A stretch of 7,179 nt of DNA from UBA11373 sp035291545 (GTDB lineage: Bacteria > Actinomycetota > Acidimicrobiia > Spongiisociales > UBA11373). Every line of letters begins with the position of its first letter. The first letter of the stretch is position 1. The translations under genes were made by a program, and so were the position numbers. The notes beneath the pieces were generated by a model, which saw only the letters and a program-made list of their open reading frames with translations, did no database searches and was not told the origin of the DNA. The DNA lies in the NCBI GenBank assembly GCA_035291545.1, contig DATDRW010000081.1, positions 1-7,179 on the forward strand. Direction: 5' to 3'. This document shows, piece by piece, positions 1 to 4,630 of this stretch.

Positions 1-1298
1 TGCTCTCCGTCTACCGCAACATGTTCCGGATCCGGGATCTCCGGAACAAGGTGCTGTTCACCTTGATGATCTTCGCCGTGTACCGGGCCGGCGCGGCCAT
101 CCCGGTTCCCGGAGTGGACATCGACGCCGTCAAGCAGTTCGCCGACCAGGCTGAAGCGGCGGGGATCGTCGGTCTGCTCAACCTGTTCTCCGGCGGGGCG
201 CTCGAGACCTTCTCGGTGTTCTCCCTCGGGATCATGCCCTACATCACGTCGTCGATCATCATGCAGTTGCTCGCGGTGGTCATCCCCCGCCTGCAGCGGC
301 TCCAGGAGGAGGGGGAGGCGGGGCGCAAGGTCGTCACCCAATGGACCCGGTACGTGACGGTGATCCTCGCCCTGTTGCAGTCGACCGGCCTCACGTTCCT
401 GTTCCACCGCGGAACGCTCACGGGGGGCATCGACCTCGTCCCCAGTTACACCCCGGGGCGGGTGCTCATCATCGTGATCACCCTCACGGCCGGCACCGCG
501 TTCATCATGTGGCTCGGCGAGTTGATCAGCCTGCGCGGTATCGGCAACGGAATGTCGCTGATCATCTTTGTCAGCATCGTGAGTCAGATCCCGGCCCAGT
601 TTGCGGTTCTCGCCGCTTCGGCAGGCGGTTACGCCAATGCGAGTTTCATCGGGGTGGCGCTCCTGTTCCTGGTCCTCACCGCCGGGATCATCTTCGTGGA
701 CCAGGGGCAACGGCGGATCCCGATCCAGTTCTCCAAGCGGGTCCGCGGCCGCCGCATGCTCGGCGGGCAGAGCACCTACATCCCACTGAAGGTGAACACG
801 GCAGGTGTGATCCCGGTGATCTTCGCCTCCAGCGTGCTCTACTTCCCGGCCCTGGTGGCGTCCTCGATCCCCGCCGAAGGATTCTTCGGGCCCATCCGCC
901 GCTTCATCGACACCAACCTGGTGAGCGGGCGTACCTGGTGGTACGTGATCATGTTCGGTCTGCTCATCGTGTTCTTCACGTACTTCTACACCGCGATCCA
1001 ATTCGACCCTGCCCGGCAGTCGGACATGATCCAGCGCCAGGGTGGCTTCATCCCCGGAATCCGACCGGGATCGCAGACGACCCACTACCTGGAGCACATC
1101 CTCAGCCGGATCACCCTCCCGGGTTCGCTGTTCCTCGCATCGGTGGCGGTGCTTCCCTCGATCGTGGCGATCTATTTCAATTTGAGTCTCGGGTTCTCCG
1201 GCGTCTCGATCCTGATCGTGGTCGGCGTGTCCCTCGAGACGATGAAGCAGATCGAGAGCCAGTTGATGATGCGCAACTACGAGGGGTTCTTGGCGTGA
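1..1298 (+). CDS. secY: Protein translocase subunit SecY (5' end cut by about one base)
   Basis: SecY is the pore subunit of the SecYEG channel, which exports unfolded proteins across, and inserts proteins into, the cytoplasmic membrane. The protein is very hydrophobic, with about ten membrane spans. Family landmarks are visible: the GAAIPVPGVD stretch after the first span, the plug and second-span region (GGALETFSVFSLGIMPYITS), the cytoplasmic loop GQRRIPIQFSKRVRGRR, FIPGIRPG, and the C-terminal KQIESQLMMRNYEGFL. An ATG lies at 21, but the same frame stays open to the left edge and reads LSVYRN before that Met, much like normal SecY N-termini. The window opens with TG in codon positions 2-3, so the true start (ATG, GTG or TTG) probably begins one base outside, giving about 432 residues, normal for the family. 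The TGA stop at 1296-1298 lies inside a perfect hairpin. Adk follows after 159 nt, the usual order. Confidence 0.97.
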   Translation, partial: LSVYRNMFRIRDLRNKVLFTLMIFAVYRAGAAIPVPGVDIDAVKQFADQAEAAGIVGLLNLFSGGALETFSVFSLGIMPYITSSIIMQLLAVVIPRLQRLQEEGEAGRKVVTQWTRYVTVILALLQSTGLTFLFHRGTLTGGIDLVPSYTPGRVLIIVITLTAGTAFIMWLGELISLRGIGNGMSLIIFVSIVSQIPAQFAVLAASAGGYANASFIGVALLFLVLTAGIIFVDQGQRRIPIQFSKRVRGRRMLGGQSTYIPLKVNTAGVIPVIFASSVLYFPALVASSIPAEGFFGPIRRFIDTNLVSGRTWWYVIMFGLLIVFFTYFYTAIQFDPARQSDMIQRQGGFIPGIRPGSQTTHYLEHILSRITLPGSLFLASVAVLPSIVAIYFNLSLGFSGVSILIVVGVSLETMKQIESQLMMRNYEGFLA

Positions 1299-1316
1299 GG
1301 CCTCCGGCCTCACGCC
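1292..1316 (+). repeat. Perfect 11-bp hairpin across the secY stop codon
   Basis: The arm GGCGTGAGGCC (1292-1302) is followed by the loop TCC and the exact reverse complement (1306-1316). The secY stop TGA (1296-1298) is in the left arm. No T-run follows, so this is not a classical intrinsic terminator. It could be a U-less terminator, a 3'-end stabiliser, or part of the repeat cluster that begins at the next base. The symmetry is certain; the role is inferred. Confidence 0.8.
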
Positions 1317-1337
1317 GTCGCCCGTCGCCCGTCGCCC
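1317..1337. repeat. Heptamer tandem array, GTCGCCC x3
   Basis: Three exact copies of GTCGCCC lie end to end in the secY-adk gap, directly after the hairpin over the secY stop. The pyrimidine-rich sequence to about 1390 looks like decayed repeat (CTCGCCC near 1347, CTCGCCC near 1372) but is not regular enough to call. This array and the one at 1401-1428 take up much of the 159-nt gap. I found no convincing promoter there. Confidence 0.75.
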
Positions 1338-1400
1338 GTTTCCAACCTCGCCCGGCGACTTCCCGGCTCCTCGCCCATCGCTGCTGGCCGCTCGTCATTC

Positions 1401-1428
1401 GGCAATCGCCAATTGCCAATTGCCGATT
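1401..1428. repeat. Heptamer tandem array, GCCAATT type x4, with dyad symmetry
   Basis: Four 7-bp units are visible: GGCAATC, GCCAATT, GCCAATT, GCCGATT. The array is also a dyad: TCGGCAAT (1399-1406) is the reverse complement of ATTGCCGA (1419-1426), with a 12-nt loop. It ends 29 bases before the adk start and does not include the adk ribosome site. It has the same 7-bp period as the neighbouring GTCGCCC array but a different unit. Confidence 0.75.
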
Positions 1429-1457
1429 ACACGCCACGGTCGCCCTGGAGGTTGTCG

Positions 1458-2012
1458 ATGGGTAGACGCATCCTCCTGCTCGGCCCTCCCGGCTCCGGCA
1501 AGGGCACCCAGGCCGAGTTGCTGTGCAAGGCTCTGGGGATCCCGCACGTGTCCACCGGAGTGATGCTGCGCGACCACGTCGCCCGCGGTACCGACCTGGG
1601 GAAGCGGGCGAAGGCGACCATGGACGCCGGCGATCTGGTGTCCGACGAGATCGTGGTGGCGATGGTCGAGGAGCGACTGGCGACCGCCGACGCCTCCTGC
1701 GGCTTCCTCTTCGACGGCTTCCCCCGGACCCGGCCCCAGGCCGAGGCCCTCGATGAGGTGGCCGGACGGGACGCCCTCGACGCGGTCGTGGTCATCGAAG
1801 TGCCCGAGGCAGAGCTCGTGGCCCGGGCACTGGCCCGGGGGCGCAGCGACGACACCGCCGAGACGGTCGCCAAACGGTTTGCGGTGTACCGCACCCAGAC
1901 AGAACCGCTGATCGCCTACTACCGCGACTCGGCTCGTCCCGTGGTGACGGTGGACGGGGTCGGCGAGATCCTCGATGTGCTCAGCCGGATCGTGGCGGTG
2001 CTGGCGTCGTGA
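1458..2012 (+). CDS. adk: Adenylate kinase, short (LID-less) type
   Basis: Adenylate kinase catalyses ATP + AMP = 2 ADP in the cytosol and maintains the adenylate pool. The start at 1458 is chosen because GGAGG (1447-1451) sits 6 nt upstream and the protein then begins MGRRILLLG as in the family; an in-frame ATG at 1413 would add 15 unrelated residues read from repeat DNA. The product is 184 residues. The P-loop GPPGSGKGTQ is at 9-18, the AMP-binding STG..LR at 32-38, DGFPRT at 86-91 with Q94, and the arginines of the short lid (RGRSDD) at 127-132, then R140. The long zinc or H-bonded LID of the E. coli enzyme is absent, as in the mycobacterial enzyme. Residue 35, usually Asp or Glu after STG, is Val. 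The stop overlaps the map start, so translation of the two is probably coupled. Confidence 0.96.
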   Translation: MGRRILLLGPPGSGKGTQAELLCKALGIPHVSTGVMLRDHVARGTDLGKRAKATMDAGDLVSDEIVVAMVEERLATADASCGFLFDGFPRTRPQAEALDEVAGRDALDAVVVIEVPEAELVARALARGRSDDTAETVAKRFAVYRTQTEPLIAYYRDSARPVVTVDGVGEILDVLSRIVAVLAS

Positions 2013-2752
2013 TGACGATCAAGTCGGCCTCCGACTTTGCCGCGATGCGGCGGGCGGGCCGGGTGGTCGCCAGGATCCACGAGGCGCTGCGCGAGGCGGC
2101 GCGAGCCGGGGTCTCACTCCTCGAACTCGACTCGATCGCCGCCCGGATCACCCGCGACGGGAAGACCACATCGAACTTCCTCAACTACCAGGGGTTCCCG
2201 GCGCACACATGCCTCTCGGTCAACGAGCAGATCGTTCACGGGATCCCCACCTCGCGTCGTCTCAAGGAGGGTGACATCCTCGGTGTCGACGCCGGCGCCA
2301 TCTACGAGGGGTGGCACGCCGATGCCGCCATCACCTTTCCCATCGGCGACGTCCCCGCCGACACCAAGACCCTGATCGAAGCCACCGAGCGGGCGCTGTG
2401 GGCGGGTATCGAGAGGGCGACGGTCGGCACCCGCCTCGGCGACATCGGACATGCCATCGGCTCGGTGGCCGAGAAGCACCGCTTCGGCATCGTGCGCGAG
2501 TACACCGGGCACGGCATCGGGCGCGAGATGCACGAGGAGCCGCAGGTGCTCAACTACGGGCGTCCGGGGACGGGGATGAAGCTGCGCAAGGGGATGGCGA
2601 TCTGTATCGAACCGATGTTCAACATGGGCGGCGATGCCACCCGGGTCCTCGACGACGGCTGGACCGTGGTCACCGACGACGGTTCGCTGTCGGCGCACTT
2701 CGAGCACACCGTGGCCATCACGCCCGATGGCCCGCAGGTGCTGACCGAGTAG
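2012..2752 (+). CDS. map: Methionine aminopeptidase, type I
   Basis: Map removes the initiator methionine from new proteins after deformylation, using a two-metal site. Numbered from the ATG at 2012 (246 residues), the five metal ligands are D93, D104, H167, E200 and E231. Their spacing (11, 63, 33, 31) equals that of E. coli Map. The substrate-site histidines H76 and H174 are also present. There is no N-terminal extension, so this is the short type Ia form. The start could instead be the GTG at 2009, adding one Met; either way the gene overlaps the end of adk (TGATG or GTGA) and has no strong ribosome site of its own, suggesting coupling. The TAG stop (2750-2752) forms the edge of a long inverted repeat. 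The expected next gene, infA, is missing. Confidence 0.97.
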   Translation: MTIKSASDFAAMRRAGRVVARIHEALREAARAGVSLLELDSIAARITRDGKTTSNFLNYQGFPAHTCLSVNEQIVHGIPTSRRLKEGDILGVDAGAIYEGWHADAAITFPIGDVPADTKTLIEATERALWAGIERATVGTRLGDIGHAIGSVAEKHRFGIVREYTGHGIGREMHEEPQVLNYGRPGTGMKLRKGMAICIEPMFNMGGDATRVLDDGWTVVTDDGSLSAHFEHTVAITPDGPQVLTE

Positions 2753-2871
2753 GCACCAGGCTCCAGGCACCAGATACTGCTGTGGGGTCCACCTGGGGTT
2801 CCCGGGTGGCCTACCCGGAGGGCCACCCACCTGCTCGGGCAGGTCCGGCTGGTGCCTGGAGCCTGGTGCCT
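2751..2871. repeat. Structured intergenic repeat: 23-bp perfect inverted repeat built of heptamers
   Basis: The left arm (2751-2773) is exactly the reverse complement of the right arm (2849-2871), with a 75-nt loop. Each arm is a heptamer array: GGCACCA, GGCTCCA, GGCACCA from 2752 on the left, and CTGGTGC, CTGGAGC, CTGGTGC, CTGGAGC over 2849-2876 on the right. The left arm includes two bases of the map stop codon. The loop folds further: 2789-2797 pairs with 2801-2809, 2804-2811 with 2821-2828 (mutually exclusive with the first), and ACCTGC (2829-2834) with GCAGGT (2839-2844). It could end or protect the map transcript, or be a non-autonomous repeat. No long T-run follows. The symmetry is seen; the function is inferred. 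Confidence 0.85.
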
Positions 2872-2888
2872 GGAGCCTATTCCCCGAC

Positions 2889-2917
2889 TTGTCCATATCC
2901 CCCGGCTGCGTTACTCT
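2889..2917 (+). promoter_or_regulatory. Candidate sigma-70 promoter for rpmJ-rplQ
   Basis: TTGTCC (2889-2894) is followed after 17 nt by TACTCT (2912-2917). This fits the actinobacterial pattern of a TTG-type -35 and a TAnnnT -10. It lies just after the inverted repeat and about 170 nt before rpmJ, where a second transcript of the cluster would be expected to begin. Transcription would start near 2924. This is a prediction from motif and spacing only. Confidence 0.45.
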
Positions 2918-2923
2918 TTCCGT

Positions 2924-3086
2924 CCGGCCCTTCGGGGTCCCTTAGGTGTGTGTGTGCAGGCACGTCCTGCAAAAGATGAACCGCTGACGACGTAGCGACA
3001 ATGGCAACCGTCGTCGGGTCCTCGAGACCACCCGCGTGGGTGATTCGTGCGCCCGGCGCCGCCAGCCCGGGAGAAACGACCACTAC
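2924..3086 (+). promoter_or_regulatory. Structured 5' leader before rpmJ
   Basis: If the promoter at 2889-2917 is real, a leader of about 160 nt precedes rpmJ. It contains a UUCG hairpin (GGCCC 2926-2930 with GGGTC 2935-2939), GCAGG/CCTGC (2956-2960 with 2966-2970), GACGACG/CGTCGTC (2986-2992 with 3009-3015), CACCC/GGGTG (3029-3033 with 3038-3042) and CCCGG/CCGGG (3052-3056 with 3067-3071). The last overlaps the likely rpmJ ribosome site GGGAG (3069-3073). Feedback by a ribosomal protein is possible, since S4 controls the alpha operon in E. coli and rpsD in Bacillus, but no S4 target was recognised. No infA coding sequence is present. Confidence 0.35.
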
Positions 3087-3200
3087 ATGAAGGTCCGACC
3101 GAGCGCAAAGAAGATGTGCGAGAAATGTCGCATCATCCGTCGGCGCGGCCGGGTATGGGTGATCTGCTCCAACCCCCGCCACAAGCAGCGGCAGGGGTAG
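3087..3200 (+). CDS. rpmJ: 50S ribosomal protein bL36
   Basis: This 37-residue protein, begins MKVRPSAKKMCEKC and contains VWVICSNPRHKQRQG, a clear bL36. It is a small basic protein of the large subunit. The zinc-ribbon ligands C11, C14, C27 and H32 are all present, so this is the zinc-binding (C+) form. GGGAG (3069-3073) is a possible ribosome site, at a rather long 13 nt from the ATG, and it may be partly paired in a hairpin. A 29-codon reading frame upstream (3001-3090) overlaps the start as ATGA. rpsM begins 4 nt after the stop. Confidence 0.96.
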   Translation: MKVRPSAKKMCEKCRIIRRRGRVWVICSNPRHKQRQG

Positions 3201-3204
3201 CGCG

Positions 3205-3585
3205 ATGGCACGAATCTCCGGGGTCGACCTCCCACGCGACAAGCGCGTCGAGATCGGTCTCACCTACATCTACGGCGTGGGCCGCAGTCATTCGCTCGAT
3301 GCTTGTGTGACGCTCAAGATCGATCCCGACACGAAGGTGGGAGATCTCACCGACGACGAGGTCAACCGAATCCGGCAGTACATCGACGCCAACTTTCGGG
3401 TCGAGGGTGATCTGCGGCGCGAGGTGGCGCAAAACATCAAGCGCAAGGTCGAGATCGGCAGTTACGAGGGGGTTCGTCACCGCCGCGGTCTTCCGGTTCG
3501 TGGGCAGCGGACACACACCAATGCCCGCACCCGCAAAGGGCCGCGTTCGGCCATTGCGGGGAAGAAGAAGGCAACCAAGAAGTAG
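3205..3585 (+). CDS. rpsM: 30S ribosomal protein uS13
   Basis: uS13 sits in the head of the small subunit, contacts the large subunit through intersubunit bridges and lies close to P-site tRNA. The 126-residue product begins MARISGVDLPRDKRVEIGLTYIYGVG and has the conserved C-terminal stretch GVRHRRGLPVRGQRTHTN (about residues 88-105), then a basic Lys-rich tail. Length is normal. AGGGG (3193-3197), inside the end of rpmJ, lies 7 nt before the ATG, so the start is well supported. The helix after GVGRS (HSLDACVTL) differs from the more common form but this is a variable part of the family. Confidence 0.97.
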   Translation: MARISGVDLPRDKRVEIGLTYIYGVGRSHSLDACVTLKIDPDTKVGDLTDDEVNRIRQYIDANFRVEGDLRREVAQNIKRKVEIGSYEGVRHRRGLPVRGQRTHTNARTRKGPRSAIAGKKKATKK

Positions 3586-3592
3586 TCGGGGC

Positions 3593-3597
3593 GGAGG
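3593..3597 (+). promoter_or_regulatory. Ribosome binding site deciding the TTG start of rpsK
   Basis: GGAGG lies 9 nt before the TTG at 3607. No ATG or GTG exists in that frame near the expected N-terminus, so this site is the main support for a TTG start. Confidence 0.7.
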
Positions 3598-3606
3598 AGC
3601 CATTCG

Positions 3607-3996
3607 TTGGTAGAAAAGAAGAAGACGCGGCGGCGGGAACGGAGGAACATCCTCCACGGCGCGGCGCACATCACGGCAAGTTTCAACAACACGATCATCA
3701 ACATCACCGATCTCGACGGGAACACCCTGGTGTGGACCTCCGGGGGCACGGTGGGGTTCAAGGGATCGCGTAAGTCGACGCCGTACGCCGCCCAGGTTGC
3801 CGCCGAGCAGGCCGCCCGGCGCGCCGGCGAGTACGGCATGCGCAAGGTGGACGTGATCGTGCGGGGTTCCGGCTCGGGACGGGAAACCGCCATCCGTACG
3901 CTGCAAACGATGGGCATGGAGGTCACCGGCATCCGCGACATCACCCCGCTTCCGCACAACGGCGTCCGCCTCAACTCGCGACGGAGGGGTGCCTGA
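3607..3996 (+). CDS. rpsK: 30S ribosomal protein uS11 (TTG start)
   Basis: uS11 binds 16S rRNA in the platform of the small subunit near the E site. The 129-residue product contains the family signatures AHITASFNNTI (20-30), VGFKGSRKSTPYAAQ and GMRKVDVIVRGSGSGRETA, and near the end PHNG. The start is TTG at 3607, preceded by GGAGG at a 9-nt spacing; the basic N-terminus KKKTRRRERRN follows at once as expected. The C-terminus, after PHNG, reads VRLNSRRRGA where the common bacterial form is CRPPKRRRV, a mild departure. The stop overlaps the rpsD start by one base (TGATG), suggesting translational coupling. Confidence 0.96.
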   Translation: MVEKKKTRRRERRNILHGAAHITASFNNTIINITDLDGNTLVWTSGGTVGFKGSRKSTPYAAQVAAEQAARRAGEYGMRKVDVIVRGSGSGRETAIRTLQTMGMEVTGIRDITPLPHNGVRLNSRRRGA

Positions 3997-4619
3997 TGGC
4001 GCGCTACACCGGTTCGGTCTGCAAGCTGTGCCGCCGTGAGCGCACCAAGCTCTTCCTCAAGGGGGCGCGCTGTGAGTCGAGCAAGTGCGCCATCGAGCGC
4101 AAGCCGTATCCCCCGGGAGAGCACGGCAAGGGCCGGGTCCGAGAGACGCAGTACCTGATCCAGTTGCGGGAGAAGCAGAAGGCGCGGCGCATCTACGGCG
4201 TGCTCGAGAAGCAGTTCCGCCGCTACTACAAGGAGGCGGCCCGCTCCAAGGGCATCACCGGTGAGTACCTGCTGCAGATCCTGGAGAGCCGCCTCGACAA
4301 TGTTGTCTACCGCGCCCATTTCGCCGAGTCGCGCTCGCAGGCCCGCCAGTTGGTGTCGCACGGCCATTTCCGCATCAACGGCCACCGCGTCACCATCCCC
4401 TCGCTCCGCGTGCGTCCCGGTGACGTGGTGACGATGCGGGAAGGCAGCAAGGAGATGATCGTTGTGCAACACGCGGTGGACACATCGCGTCGCACCGCAT
4501 CCGACTGGCTCGAGGTCGAGCTCGCGGCTCGCAAGATCACGATCACCCGCCTCCCCAGCCGTGCCCAGATCGACACCCAGGTTCAGGAGCAGTTGATCGT
4601 CGAGCTGTACTCGAAGTAA
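3996..4619 (+). CDS. rpsD: 30S ribosomal protein uS4, zinc-binding form
   Basis: uS4 binds early to the 5' domain of 16S rRNA, nucleates small-subunit assembly and helps in decoding fidelity. The 207-residue product has an N-terminal region with C9, C12, C26 and C31, the zinc-binding (C+) arrangement, then PYPPGEHG, LREKQKARRIYGVLEKQFRR, and the S4 RNA-binding domain from about residue 97 (SRLDNVVYR, then ARQLVSHGHFRING). GGAGGGG (3983-3989) lies 6 nt before the ATG. Its place between rpsK and rpoA matches actinobacteria and enterobacteria rather than Bacillus. In several bacteria S4 represses its own operon; the leader before rpmJ would be the place to look for a target here. Confidence 0.98.
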   Translation: MARYTGSVCKLCRRERTKLFLKGARCESSKCAIERKPYPPGEHGKGRVRETQYLIQLREKQKARRIYGVLEKQFRRYYKEAARSKGITGEYLLQILESRLDNVVYRAHFAESRSQARQLVSHGHFRINGHRVTIPSLRVRPGDVVTMREGSKEMIVVQHAVDTSRRTASDWLEVELAARKITITRLPSRAQIDTQVQEQLIVELYSK

Positions 4620-4623
4620 GGGG
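4618..4623 (+). promoter_or_regulatory. Ribosome binding site deciding the GTG start of rpoA
   Basis: AAGGGG overlaps the rpsD stop and lies 7 nt before the GTG at 4631 but only 1 nt before the in-frame TTG at 4625. It therefore favours the GTG. Confidence 0.65.
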
Positions 4624-4630
4624 TTTGCCA

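Noticed and set aside
1317..1428. CRISPR array
   Set aside because: Units are 7 bp, adjacent, with no unique spacers, and no cas genes are nearby.
1413..1457. Upstream ATG start for adk
   Set aside because: It would add 15 residues partly read from the AATTGCC repeat. The ATG at 1458 has a well-spaced GGAGG and gives the normal family N-terminus.
1299..1457. Promoter in the secY-adk gap, for example TTGCCA at 1413
   Set aside because: No TAnnnT element lies at a suitable distance, and the TTGCC sequences belong to the tandem repeat.
341..1465. Open frame of 374 codons on the + strand over secY
   Set aside because: SecY motifs are read in a different frame. This one is rich in Arg, His and Pro, typical of a shadow frame.
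2976..2987. Three-codon ATG-AAC-CGC-TGA mini reading frame in the rpmJ leader
   Set aside because: Such short frames arise easily by chance and it has no ribosome site.
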